Shown piece after piece: positions 36,683 to 45,428 of a DNA stretch of 64,000 bases. The number at the start of each line of letters is the position of its first letter. Position 1 is the stretch's first letter. The DNA lies in the NCBI GenBank assembly GCA_012837935.1, contig DUQG01000045.1, positions 42,989-106,988 of the forward strand. Reading direction: 5' to 3'. The DNA is from Bacteroidales bacterium. Lineage in GTDB: Bacteria; Bacteroidota; Bacteroidia; Bacteroidales; Paludibacteraceae. The notes under the pieces are model-generated. The model had not been told where the DNA came from and made no database searches. It worked only from the letters and a program-made list of their open reading frames with translations. The position numbers and the translations under genes were made by a program.

Positions 36683-37066
36683 ATGATAATAGCAGTAGAT
36701 TTTGACGGTACGATAGTAGAGAATAGATATCCCGAAATTGGCGAGTTTCGACCGGGAGCGGTGGAGGCTCTGCGTAAATTGAAACGGGATGGATACCAAC
36801 TTATCTTGTGGACTTGCCGCACAGGTCTGGAACTGGCAAGAGCAGTGGCTGTATGTGCCGAGGCGGGTATAAGGTTTGATGCCATCAATGCGAACCTGCG
36901 TAGTGAAGTGGTAAAGTACGGGAGCGACAGCCGAAAGATTAATGCCGATATCTACGTGGATGACCGCGGATTGTCTAAGCTGCCGGATTGGAGCAATATT
37001 TATACGGAAATACGAGAAAAACTTCCGCTGTATCCTGATGTTGTGATAAATGAAGGTTATTTATAA
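36683..37066 (+). CDS. HAD-superfamily phosphatase-like protein
   Basis: A 127-aa protein with the HAD motif I at the very start (MIIAVDFDGTIVEN), then motif II/III-like GYQLILWTCR and DIYVDDRG. It is much shorter than typical HAD enzymes and lacks a cap. I begin at 36683 because the ORF-track start adds nine non-homologous residues. It may be a small nucleotide or phosphopeptide phosphatase. Confidence 0.72.
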   Translation: MIIAVDFDGTIVENRYPEIGEFRPGAVEALRKLKRDGYQLILWTCRTGLELARAVAVCAEAGIRFDAINANLRSEVVKYGSDSRKINADIYVDDRGLSKLPDWSNIYTEIREKLPLYPDVVINEGYL

Positions 37067-37078
37067 TTAATTTAATTT

Positions 37079-37100
37079 CAGAGGGTTTGGAAATCCTCTG
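37079..37100. repeat. Hairpin CAGAGG...CCTCTG with GGAA near the loop
   Basis: CAGAGG-gtttggaaat-CCTCTG followed by TCCCG and ATG 37108, resembling the hairpins at 33640 and 35436. It falls in the ORF-track extension of the next gene and argues for the shorter start. Confidence 0.55.
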
Positions 37101-37107
37101 TCCCGAT

Positions 37108-37329
37108 ATGAACGAAAACACCCGAAAGAAGGCTATTCTTGTACAGGAGATGCTGGACAAGTACTATGAACCTGAGCGGCAGGACAGATGCAAGCTGTGG
37201 GTGTACCGGAACTATATACGAAAAGCAATACCAATGAGTGAGCGAACATTTTGGCGCTATTGCGCTCGAGATGTGGAAAATAATAAAAAAGTAGAGGAGA
37301 ATAAAGACCAATTGAAATTGTGGGATTAA
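37108..37329 (+). CDS. Small helical phage protein, putative DNA-binding
   Basis: A 73-aa protein (MNENTRKKAILVQEMLDKYYEPERQDRCKLWVYRNYIRKAIPMSERTFWRYCARD). Basic, with a helical C-terminal part containing MSERTFWRYC, which resembles a recognition helix. It lies just before a new promoter, where Mu-like phages have a middle/late activator, but no family is recognised and the role is inferred from position. Confidence 0.55.
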   Translation: MNENTRKKAILVQEMLDKYYEPERQDRCKLWVYRNYIRKAIPMSERTFWRYCARDVENNKKVEENKDQLKLWD

Positions 37330-37339
37330 TAAAAATATG

Positions 37340-37347
37340 TAACTTTG
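37340..37347 (+). promoter_or_regulatory. -7 box TAACTTTG before the last early genes
   Basis: Matches TAnnTTTG and gives a transcript start near 37354, before ATG 37375. It excludes the TTG start of the ORF track. Confidence 0.5.
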
Positions 37348-37374
37348 AGCAAAATTATTAAACAAGAAAATAAA

Positions 37375-37602
37375 ATGGAAATAAGTTTTGGAGAAAAGTT
37401 TTATTTATCTACAGATGGATACTATTTCATGTATAGACACGATAAGAATGATTTCAGTATAGTAAGAGCTTCATTATATAATTTAAAAAATGAAAAAATA
37501 GATGACGTTAGAGTATCAGCTGGATATGGTATCTCAGAGTTAAGTCATACTGACCTGATTAATCATTTTGAGGCAAGACTATTTCTCGGAATTATAAAAT
37601 AA
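37375..37602 (+). CDS. Hypothetical phage protein
   Basis: A 75-aa protein (MEISFGEKFYLSTDGYYFMYRHDKNDFSIVRASLYNLKNEKIDDVRVSAGYG). Tyr/Phe-rich beta pattern. No family. It follows its own promoter box and precedes a tiny membrane protein. AT-rich compared with its neighbours, which suggests a recent acquisition. Confidence 0.5.
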   Translation: MEISFGEKFYLSTDGYYFMYRHDKNDFSIVRASLYNLKNEKIDDVRVSAGYGISELSHTDLINHFEARLFLGIIK

Positions 37603-37623
37603 TTAATTAAAAAACAAAATATT

Positions 37624-37779
37624 ATGGTAACACAAGATGAAAGTTATTTGATGCTTGTCGCGTTGATTAGCGTGGTGCTTTTGATAGTGTTTTTTGTAAA
37701 GCTGTTTGAGATAGCGAAAACGCTAAAAGAAATTAGAGATAGGATGCCCGATAAAAAGGATAATAAAAAAGCCCCGTAA
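37624..37779 (+). CDS. Small single-span membrane protein
   Basis: Below the ORF-track cut-off (51 aa). MVTQDESYLMLVALISVVLLIVFFVKLFEIAKTLKEIRDRMPDKK has one membrane span then a basic coiled tail. Its stop codon lies inside the terminator hairpin. A holin or membrane-anchoring role is possible. It is the last rightward early gene. Confidence 0.55.
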   Translation: MVTQDESYLMLVALISVVLLIVFFVKLFEIAKTLKEIRDRMPDKKDNKKAP

Positions 37780-37796
37780 TCGGGGCTTTTTTTATG
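37768..37796. terminator. Bidirectional terminator separating early and late blocks
   Basis: AAAAAAGCCCCG-taat-CGGGGCTTTTTTT. It ends the rightward early operon and the leftward late operon, whose last gene stops at 37792, overlapping the T-run. Confidence 0.9.
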
Positions 37797-38055
37797 CTGC
37801 AATAGCCAGTCCTATTGCTACAAGTGCTGCTGCTACGACTGTGGCAAGGGCAATGGCAATAACGTTCCACCAGTCGAAGGGTCGGTAATCGCCTTCGGGT
37901 GTGATGGTTTTGTAACGTTCTATGCCTTCCACGGCTAAAGCTCCGGGAATGCCTGTAACTAATCCTGCCACAGGGTGCATAAGTAGCGATATTGCTACGA
38001 TGATGACAAATACGATAAGCATTGTCATTTTTCTTTGTTTTAGTTGTTTAATCAT
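37792..38055 (-). CDS. Small membrane protein of the late operon
   Basis: An 87-aa protein with two hydrophobic stretches (MLIVFVIIVAISLLM and VIAIALATVVAAALVAIGLAIAA). It is the last gene of the leftward late operon, after the large tail protein. Candidate holin or tail-associated membrane factor; no family is recognised. Confidence 0.6.
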   Translation of the reverse strand: MIKQLKQRKMTMLIVFVIIVAISLLMHPVAGLVTGIPGALAVEGIERYKTITPEGDYRPFDWWNVIAIALATVVAAALVAIGLAIAA

Positions 38056-38075
38056 ATCAAAAAAGTTTTAAGTGG

Positions 38076-41000
38076 TTATTGTTTTATTCCGTTGATATAT
38101 ACTCCGTTGTTATTTATTTCGATGGAGTAATTACCGTTTTTGCTTGTGAGTTTCATATTTCCTTTTGCCTGCAGGAAGTAGTCAGATGCGTTTTGGCGAA
38201 CGTATAAATATTCGTCTGCAGCTCCTACGCATAATAGTCCATCGGAGCGGAGATATACCCGCTGTAGCGCTTCTTTTTTCATGGCTGCGTTTTCCATATC
38301 TATACTCATCCCAATGCTTATATTTCCGTGCGTAGCGTAAGAGTAGTAGTCGTCTGTATCTCTCCCTGGCGCATAAGTTAATCGGGTGATGCCTTCTATC
38401 TGATATGTTCCTGCCGGTAGTTGTTCATTTACGTGCAACCATTTGCCGGTTGTATTAGGAGCCTGTGTGTCAATATCCCAACTGTCAATTACGACTGCTC
38501 CTGACGTTTTATTTTTCAGCCTGAGAGTTATGGTTCTGGTTTCATGCTCCGAAGGTGCTGTAACGCTTGCATACACATTAAACCAAACGTGTGCAGCAGC
38601 ATTGAGAGTAAATTCCTTTAATACCGAGCGTTCCGTGTAGTTAGGCGTATCAAGCGGGTTGTTTTGTGTAGCACCGATGAGGTTTGGAAATGTCGCACCG
38701 GAATATTGGTCTATCTGTTTGGTGTAACTCTCATAAAACGAGTTAACGATAGCTTGTGCGGCGAAGTTTCCAAGATAATCGGGCAGATTGCCGATAGGCT
38801 CGTTAAGGATAGAAATTTCTTTACCTTCAAGGATATTTGATAATTCTATTTTTCCATCATCAAAAACTTTGAACGGTGCTTTATCCATATCCTGAACTGG
38901 CGAACCTGCCCAGAACCGGATAGGATTGGAATTAAGTCCGTTCATACCGGCGGTTACTTTGCCGTTTTCATTTTTCACGCCCATCACATTGCCGAGTACC
39001 AGTCCGCCATTGATTTCAGTGCTTCCGGCTATTGCTCGTTCCAGATATGGGTGGTTTCGATATGCTGTTGGTTTGGTTCCCTGCTCCAGTTGAATGTTGG
39101 TTATATATACAGCTTTAACTCGTGATGAATAAAAAACAAAGTTGCTGTGGTGTGTAGGTGTAAATGGTATTATGTATCTCGTCCATATATTAGAGAGCAT
39201 TTGATTATAATAAGTCCCCTCATGTCCGCAGGAAATCTCGCCACCTGCAGGGTCGTCAATCCTTGCCCAAAATGATAGCACGTAAGGCTTGTTAAGTTCC
39301 AGTTGGTTGGTATCTACAAAATTTTGCCACACGCCTTGGTGCTGTCCGTTTGCCTTTAACCTCAACGCGGAAAATGCACCGGACGGCAAGTTGGTGTAAA
39401 CAATACTTAATTCCGGCGGTGTTTGACTTGGACTGTAATTTATGTTCCACTCATTCAGTTCTGCCGAGAAATTGCCGTTGCGGATAAGGTTAACGCCACC
39501 GATGCTAAGTTCTTTCCATTCGGCAATATTTTCCAGCCCGGACGAACCTGCACCAAAAATTATTTTTCCGGCTATTATACCATTCAGAAGGTCAAAGTAA
39601 GTATTGCCGTCCTGCGCAATAATTTTATCCGTAGTTATTCGTCCCGGTAAGACTTCGGTATATCCATAGACCGGAGCAAAAGAACGGTCGCCGCTATGTT
39701 CGCTGTTAAGTATGCCGATAAGGAAATGGTAATATCCAGTTTCGCCTTCCATAGCAATAGCCGTTTCAGAAAGTTTATAAGTTCCTGCCGTACTCGTTTT
39801 ACTACATCTTAAATAGAGATAAAATGCCGTTTGAGTATCGGTTAAAGCGGGCGATGTATAGCCGGAAATATCCCAAAATTTGTAGGTTTGCGGTCTGTCG
39901 CCTGTGGAAATTTCAGTAACACCCAAGGTCATGTGCTGAATAATTCCTGCGGCTGCCGTGAGCTTTTTTGTGGCGGTGCTAAATGTTATATTATGATCCA
40001 CCCGCACCGGATTGGTTTTACTGTTTACAAAACGGAACTGCAAACTTTCATCTCCGGCAATTAACTGCATTGTTCTTACGGTTAGCGGATTAACGGAACC
40101 GGCAAAGTTAAGCAGTGAATTTTCCAGCATTTCCTGTGTTTCTTTCGTATCGCGCCACTGGCGCTGTGCAAATCGGATTACATCCTTGCGATTTTTCTCA
40201 ACTATTACCTCGTCGGCTTCCAGCTTTGCCAGACCGGATGCAAAAGAGCCGGACACCGATGCGTTGCTTAGTGTTATTTCCGGTTTATGCGGACTATTTA
40301 CATAGTCTTTTACCGAAACAATGCGAATAACTTCTCCGTTAGGAAGAAATTGCGGATCGGAAAAAAGCACATGTCCTCCCGGGACAACTTTACCTCCAAT
40401 ATCTAACCAGCGAGATTTTGACCAAATACCATCCAACGCTCCGGTAAATTGAAACTTATTTGTTTCCTCCTCTGCAAAGAATTTAACGGCTTCCAGGAAC
40501 ATATCCCACGATGCTCCCGACTTGTCGCTGTCGTTTTGGATGTAAGCCTGTGGCATTCGGATATTAAAAACGGCGTATTTATCTCCAACACCAGGAACGT
40601 ATGCGCCGCCCGGCATAATCATTCCGTCCTGCTCCTGCGGTACGATTTTAAAACGGCGCTCGGCGTGGATATATCCGGTTAAGTCATCCTCCGATTGTTC
40701 AATATCAAACTCGCGCCCAGCCAATATGCCGGACTGAAAAACAATAGTCGCTTTTTTGCCCGCAATGCGGCAGTCGCGATAGTTAAGCGATGTCGGTATG
40801 CTGCTATCTTTTATATCATAGAGGTTTTTAGAAGCGTCCACCGTTATCACTTGGCTCACCGTTCCTACTCGTTTCGGATAGATATCGGAACCATCGTAGC
40901 TGCCCTCGCCTACGTTAGTGTTGCCGTCGCGTGTGATGCTCATACCTTCTGCATCGGTACGGTAGGTTTTACCCTCATACACCAGCGTGCCCAATTTTGG

Positions 41001-41693
41001 CAATAAGAGCGTAAGACTGCCGTAAGATGAAAAGTCTATATTTCGCTCACCACCTTGCACGTATAATCTGCCGATTGGTATTTTGTCGCCGTCGTTTATC
41101 CTTCCGGTTCCTGACTTAAAGCCATTCCCTTTTCCGTAACTAAGCGCCAGCGGCTCATCCTTGAATTTTTCAACTTTCCGCAGGTGAATAGTTTTACCGG
41201 CTATTTCCCACTCGGTACTAAACTCATGAGCCAGTCGGCTTAGTACATCGAAACAACTCTCGTGATTAAATGAAATAAGTTTATCCGGTGCATCGACACA
41301 CTCGCCAACCGTCCAACCACTATCGTGTACATTCATGTTTAGAACGATGCGTGTAACGAAGTCCACAGGTTTAGCAGTGAGTGGAAATTTCAGCCGATAA
41401 GGGATAGCAGCCGTATCTTTGAATTTGAACCGCTTTAGTAATTCACGATTGCCGTGGAGCGTAAGGGTATATTCAAAGTTTCGGGTGTTATGCTTTTTAA
41501 AATTTTCAGGATAAAATAGTGTATATCGCTGTCCTTCAAAATCCACATACGAGCCGAGCGGTATAGTTACACTTTCGGGAGCAGAAAAATAGAGTGTCAG
41601 GCTATCATCGCTCATAATAGAGCGATAACGAACTGAGCGGTCATCTACTTGTATATCGCAGAGAAGTGTGTTTTGAGGGTTGAATATTTTCAT
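38076..41693 (-). CDS. Large tail-tip/fibre protein
   Basis: A 1205-aa virion protein. The N-terminal 450 residues (CDIQVDDRSVRYRSIMSDDSLTLYF, then PYRLKFPLTAKPVDFVTRIVLNMN) have the look of a siphovirus tail-hub/Tal-type structural protein. The middle contains a galactose-binding-like beta-sandwich (NLIRNGNFSAELNEWNI...PYVLSFWARIDD), a common carbohydrate-binding module in fibres. The C-terminus (YLRSDGLLCVGAADEYLYVRQNASDYFLQAKGNMKLTSKNGNYSIEINNNGVYINGIKQ) is a repetitive beta domain suited to trimeric tips. Host-receptor binding is inferred. It lies with the portal on the minus strand rather than with the other tail genes. Confidence 0.75.
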   Translation of the reverse strand: MKIFNPQNTLLCDIQVDDRSVRYRSIMSDDSLTLYFSAPESVTIPLGSYVDFEGQRYTLFYPENFKKHNTRNFEYTLTLHGNRELLKRFKFKDTAAIPYRLKFPLTAKPVDFVTRIVLNMNVHDSGWTVGECVDAPDKLISFNHESCFDVLSRLAHEFSTEWEIAGKTIHLRKVEKFKDEPLALSYGKGNGFKSGTGRINDGDKIPIGRLYVQGGERNIDFSSYGSLTLLLPKLGTLVYEGKTYRTDAEGMSITRDGNTNVGEGSYDGSDIYPKRVGTVSQVITVDASKNLYDIKDSSIPTSLNYRDCRIAGKKATIVFQSGILAGREFDIEQSEDDLTGYIHAERRFKIVPQEQDGMIMPGGAYVPGVGDKYAVFNIRMPQAYIQNDSDKSGASWDMFLEAVKFFAEEETNKFQFTGALDGIWSKSRWLDIGGKVVPGGHVLFSDPQFLPNGEVIRIVSVKDYVNSPHKPEITLSNASVSGSFASGLAKLEADEVIVEKNRKDVIRFAQRQWRDTKETQEMLENSLLNFAGSVNPLTVRTMQLIAGDESLQFRFVNSKTNPVRVDHNITFSTATKKLTAAAGIIQHMTLGVTEISTGDRPQTYKFWDISGYTSPALTDTQTAFYLYLRCSKTSTAGTYKLSETAIAMEGETGYYHFLIGILNSEHSGDRSFAPVYGYTEVLPGRITTDKIIAQDGNTYFDLLNGIIAGKIIFGAGSSGLENIAEWKELSIGGVNLIRNGNFSAELNEWNINYSPSQTPPELSIVYTNLPSGAFSALRLKANGQHQGVWQNFVDTNQLELNKPYVLSFWARIDDPAGGEISCGHEGTYYNQMLSNIWTRYIIPFTPTHHSNFVFYSSRVKAVYITNIQLEQGTKPTAYRNHPYLERAIAGSTEINGGLVLGNVMGVKNENGKVTAGMNGLNSNPIRFWAGSPVQDMDKAPFKVFDDGKIELSNILEGKEISILNEPIGNLPDYLGNFAAQAIVNSFYESYTKQIDQYSGATFPNLIGATQNNPLDTPNYTERSVLKEFTLNAAAHVWFNVYASVTAPSEHETRTITLRLKNKTSGAVVIDSWDIDTQAPNTTGKWLHVNEQLPAGTYQIEGITRLTYAPGRDTDDYYSYATHGNISIGMSIDMENAAMKKEALQRVYLRSDGLLCVGAADEYLYVRQNASDYFLQAKGNMKLTSKNGNYSIEINNNGVYINGIKQ

Positions 41694-41728
41694 TTTTTTA
41701 CAAATTTATTTTATACGAATTACGCGAA

Positions 41729-42229
41729 TTACGACTGTTTTATTATTTCAATAAAGCGTTTGCGAATATTATCTTGTATTTTATTTATCAATATAACAGA
41801 TTTGCCGACAAACGGTCTGGGTTTCATTATAAATGATTTTTTACCGTATATTTTAGCCGGTAGCCCAAATTGGTGTACTGCTGCATAGGATTTGTCGTTG
41901 GTTATTTTTGCACCGTCCTGTGTACGAACATAGCTGAAAGCATTAGCCAACTCTCGAGTTTCTCCAGATAATATCTTGGCGGTAGTGCGGGCTTGTGAAA
42001 ATTTTCCTGTTTGTCCGCTGTGTCCGTACCAAGGGGTTTCCGGCTTGCGGCGTTCTACCTCTGACCATTTCTCCAACTTTTCGTCAGTAAACCCTTCATC
42101 CAAAAACGACTGTTTAAAGTGATTAATAGCCTCAACCCCTAACATATCTTTTATTTCCTTGCCTGTAACGTAATCGTTTAATTCTTTCATTTTTTGAGGA
42201 AATTGTTTGGCAAATTGGGATAAATCCAT
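41729..42229 (-). CDS. Virion morphogenesis protein (Mu gpG-like)
   Basis: A 166-aa protein (DLSQFAKQFPQKMKELNDYVTGKEIKDMLGVEAINHFKQSF). The C-terminal GLPAKIYGKKSFIMKPRPFVGKS is the Mu gpG/phage virion morphogenesis pattern. In Mu this protein acts in tail or head-tail assembly. It lies between the portal fusion and the fibre gene, transcribed leftward. Confidence 0.78.
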   Translation of the reverse strand: MDLSQFAKQFPQKMKELNDYVTGKEIKDMLGVEAINHFKQSFLDEGFTDEKLEKWSEVERRKPETPWYGHSGQTGKFSQARTTAKILSGETRELANAFSYVRTQDGAKITNDKSYAAVHQFGLPAKIYGKKSFIMKPRPFVGKSVILINKIQDNIRKRFIEIIKQS

Positions 42230-42300
42230 ATGTCAGAACTATTTTTTGTGATTTGTGAAAAATTTAAATGATATTTGAACAATAATTGAAAATAAAGTGT

Positions 42301-42390
42301 TATATTTGCAGAAAGAAATTAGGAACTTCTCTGCTTCGGCACAGTAGTACCACTTATTCGCCCCGGGCATTTTTGTTCGGGGCGTCTCAT
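42301..42390 (+). ncRNA. Candidate antisense-strand small RNA
   Basis: In the 162-bp gap of the leftward operon, a rightward promoter (TTTG 42274-42277, 23 nt, TATATTTG 42301-42308) is followed by about 75 nt ending in CGCCCCG...CGGGGCG (42359-42384) and a T-rich tail. The transcript is antisense to the operon message. Its segment GGAACTTCTCTGCTTCGG can pair partly (AAGTTCC, CCGAAG) with the hairpin loop of the element at 60115. The promoter and pairing are only inferred. Confidence 0.4.
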
Positions 42391-42391
42391 T

Positions 42392-45010
42392 TTAAAAGTT
42401 TTGATAAATAGCATCTTCACGTCCCGTAAAATAGAAAAATACTTTTATTTCTTTTTTTAATAGTTTTAGTAGTTCATTATAAACTTCTTGAGTTTCATTT
42501 TCAAATTCTACATAAAAAGTATTAATTCCCTTTTTATTAACATCTTCCAATATATATCTTGCTATATTGTTATGCCCTTTTGTCTTTTTAAAGTCAGATA
42601 AAATTTGATTTACAAGTGCATCTGGGGAGGGGATACGGGGAGGTTCATATAACATCTCTACTGTAAAACCGTGCCGGGATAAAACTTGTGCAATTGCTTT
42701 TTCTTTCTTAAACTTCTCACGTTCTTGTTTATTAATTTCTGAAAAAGCTAAACGTTTTTTATGTATGGCTAAATATCCCCCGTTTTCGTCATTAAAATAT
42801 ATTTTTTCCCACTCTTCGCCCAACGCTTCATATTTTTTGCGATTTTCATTTATCCGTATAAGGTTTTCCGAATAAGCTCTCGCTAACTCACAAGTTTTAC
42901 ACTCCGGAATAATTGGCGGATTTTCTTTGTCGCTTAAATCAAACTTTAACCGAGAACCATATAATCTACGCTTACAGGTGTCAAAATAAGGACAAACATC
43001 CTTGATATATGGATGCTCTTTCAGGTTAAATGGCTCGGCGGTTTTGCCCGGATTGTTTTTGAAAACAGGGTTAACCAAGTCGGATGGCGGAACTGCTGTT
43101 ACATCTTTATCTGTTGGACGCACCGAGCAGGCACAGTTCCAATCGCTTGGAGGCATGTAGAAATCCCACCATGGATGCTCAATAGGTAGAATGGTTCCTA
43201 CATATTCCAGATGCTCCTCTCTCTGATGTGAAGCAGTGCTTTCTATATATTCTAAGTTTGGATAAAGGTGTTTAGTCTCAAGTGCCTTGCGATAGTTAAC
43301 TGCAGAGCGAGCCGCACGTACCGCTGTATTATATTCGGTCTGTAGCCAGTTAATATTATAGTCTTTTGAAACTTGAAGTGCCAATTTTTTGAACTCCCGA
43401 AATGAGCGGAGATTCCCGTCTTCGTCGTATAACAAATTGACTATTTCCTCCGTCTGCCGATGGTTTTTAAAAGCAGCAAACACAGCTGTATTATGCCTAA
43501 ATTCATTGATAAACTCCTCGTTTTTCTTTCCAAATTCCATCTTGCTGAAAACAGAGTTTATCCCTTGTTGAAGTGCTTTGTTTGAAATTTCAAAAAGTGG
43601 TTTAGAAACAATAGGTTGCTTTTTACCTCTTTTCCCATTATTGTACACCTCATCTAAGGCTTCTTGTAGAAGTTTTTCAAGGTCAATGATATATTTATCC
43701 GAAAGGGTAAGTTTACCCGTAATACTGTCTATTAATCTGGTTGCGAAGTTCCTTTGATCGCCCCGCTCCTTCGTCGGGGCGTATGCGAAAAAACGGCTAA
43801 AGAGCTTTCTTTTTTTGGGCGGATCATCCTGTTCCTGTTTTGGTTCCGTTTGAGCCGGCTCTTTTTGACTTGGCACAATAGTCGCCTGCGTGTTCTGCCG
43901 TCTGGCAATGATTTCGCCTTTTTTCGGCATAGGAATACTATATTTGTCATGCAGATAGGATGCAGGAATTTCGATAATATTTGAGAGTTCTACAATTTCG
44001 GATACTTCTAAACTTTCAGCAGCTTCCGGAAATATGAATTTACCGTCTTTAACCGGGAAGCCGCGCTTTTCCAGTACAGGGACAATCATTTGGTTTAATA
44101 TGCGTTGGATAAAGCGCATATCAGCTTTGTTTTTACCTTCTTCTACTTCCTTATGGACTTCGCCCAGTGAGCGTGCACCTTTTTCGCCTTGCACGGTTGT
44201 AAGTGTTTGCCCGAGTATGGTAATAAGCATCTCCTCATTACAGGCACGGCGGAAATCATCATAAGCTGCACCGGAACTTCCGGAACCGGTGTTGTTGGTA
44301 GTTTCCACTTCGCTTTCTTTCGGGATTACTACCCAAGGTGCAGAGCCGGATTTTTCAAGTGCCTCTTCCAGCAACCTCCTGCTCTCGGGGTCATAGCTTG
44401 AATATTTACCCACACGTTGGGGCATCCCGAAAATTTCCAACCATTGCGCATAGTCCCCAAAGCCGCCGCGTTTCCAAATAACAAAAGGAGCGGATTTTAA
44501 GAATAGCCCGTAATCTCTTTTTTTGCCGATAACAAGAATATTGTCGTCGCCCTCGTAAGATATACCGACTTCGTCGGTATCATTTATAAGGATAGTTTGG
44601 TTGTACAGATTAATATGCTTTTTCGGAATTTCGTACACGCTCAGTTTTCCGTCCGAAAAATTAAATTCAATACCTGTACGTCCCCAAAACCTAACGTCCA
44701 TTAGCAGGCGGAGCATTTCCTCGAACTCCAGCGTATCAATCAGGTCAGTTATTTCCGGTACGTCCTCGCCATTAGCATTTTGGAAAGTGAGCTCTGCGTT
44801 GGCAATAGCATCTTTCCGTTTGTCGACTGCGTCAGCAAGTAGCCCGTCAATCAATAAGTCATCAAAAAGGTCGTAGAGCCGTTTCATACGTCCGCTGTCT
44901 GCCGACTGCATAGCGTTGCGCCATTCGCCAACGTCTGAGGTTTTACGCTGTGGCGAACGGATTACTATCTGATTAATAACGAGCTTGTCGTCTGTTTTTT
45001 TCTTTGCCAT
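42392..45010 (-). CDS. Portal (DUF935) - MuF head protein - nuclease-like toxin fusion
   Basis: An 872-aa fusion. About 1-430 is the Mu gp29-type portal (LVINQIVIRSPQRKTSDVGEWRNAMQSADSG...ILGQTLTTVQGEKGARSLGEVH). About 520-700 is MuF/gp30 (WWDFYMPPSDWNCACSVRPTDKDV). About 710-872 has a C-terminal domain with GGYLAIHKKRL...QVLSRHGFTVEMLYEPPRIPSPDALV, the pattern of BECR-type RNase toxins fused to MuF (related to CDI tRNases). The start is at 45010, just after the upstream stop (45012); the ORF-track start adds 12 residues. The portal rings the capsid vertex, so the C-terminal domain would be packaged and could enter the host with DNA. No immunity gene is visible downstream. Confidence 0.85.
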   Translation of the reverse strand: MAKKKTDDKLVINQIVIRSPQRKTSDVGEWRNAMQSADSGRMKRLYDLFDDLLIDGLLADAVDKRKDAIANAELTFQNANGEDVPEITDLIDTLEFEEMLRLLMDVRFWGRTGIEFNFSDGKLSVYEIPKKHINLYNQTILINDTDEVGISYEGDDNILVIGKKRDYGLFLKSAPFVIWKRGGFGDYAQWLEIFGMPQRVGKYSSYDPESRRLLEEALEKSGSAPWVVIPKESEVETTNNTGSGSSGAAYDDFRRACNEEMLITILGQTLTTVQGEKGARSLGEVHKEVEEGKNKADMRFIQRILNQMIVPVLEKRGFPVKDGKFIFPEAAESLEVSEIVELSNIIEIPASYLHDKYSIPMPKKGEIIARRQNTQATIVPSQKEPAQTEPKQEQDDPPKKRKLFSRFFAYAPTKERGDQRNFATRLIDSITGKLTLSDKYIIDLEKLLQEALDEVYNNGKRGKKQPIVSKPLFEISNKALQQGINSVFSKMEFGKKNEEFINEFRHNTAVFAAFKNHRQTEEIVNLLYDEDGNLRSFREFKKLALQVSKDYNINWLQTEYNTAVRAARSAVNYRKALETKHLYPNLEYIESTASHQREEHLEYVGTILPIEHPWWDFYMPPSDWNCACSVRPTDKDVTAVPPSDLVNPVFKNNPGKTAEPFNLKEHPYIKDVCPYFDTCKRRLYGSRLKFDLSDKENPPIIPECKTCELARAYSENLIRINENRKKYEALGEEWEKIYFNDENGGYLAIHKKRLAFSEINKQEREKFKKEKAIAQVLSRHGFTVEMLYEPPRIPSPDALVNQILSDFKKTKGHNNIARYILEDVNKKGINTFYVEFENETQEVYNELLKLLKKEIKVFFYFTGREDAIYQNF

Positions 45011-45011
45011 A

Positions 45012-45428
45012 TTAAAAATGTTGATTACGTTTCGGGTTACTTCCAAATTTAATTACTCCGGCTGTTTGGGTTCCGGTGTCATCTTTTGCTACCGGAAGAT
45101 CGGGAGAAATATCGCCTTTTTGCACCGCTTTGAGCCAAGCTACAGCACGGTCGTAACGATGCTGGCGAAGTTCTAAACTAATTCCGGCGTTTGACAGATT
45201 AATAAAATGCCAAACGGCAATATCTTTTACAAAAATCAAAAGCAGCGGGCTCCGGTCGCTGCCTGTAGCTGAAAAAATGGTGTCGCGGTCGTAAGCTGCC
45301 AGATAGCCTTTAGCTTCTGCAACGGCTCCATCAATAGCAGCTGTCAGAATAGCATCGTCGCCACCGGTGATTGCTTCAAGATTCTCGGCATAGAGATGCG
45401 TGGTTAATTCTTCTGTGGTTAAGAACAT
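45012..45428 (-). CDS. DUF1320 (Mu gp36-like) head-tail protein
   Basis: A 138-aa protein (MFLTTEELTTHLYAENLEAITGGDDAILTAAIDGAVAEAKGYLAAYDRDTIF). It matches the DUF1320 head-completion family, with gp36 of Mu as the reference. It lies directly upstream of the portal in the same orientation. Confidence 0.85.
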   Translation of the reverse strand: MFLTTEELTTHLYAENLEAITGGDDAILTAAIDGAVAEAKGYLAAYDRDTIFSATGSDRSPLLLIFVKDIAVWHFINLSNAGISLELRQHRYDRAVAWLKAVQKGDISPDLPVAKDDTGTQTAGVIKFGSNPKRNQHF

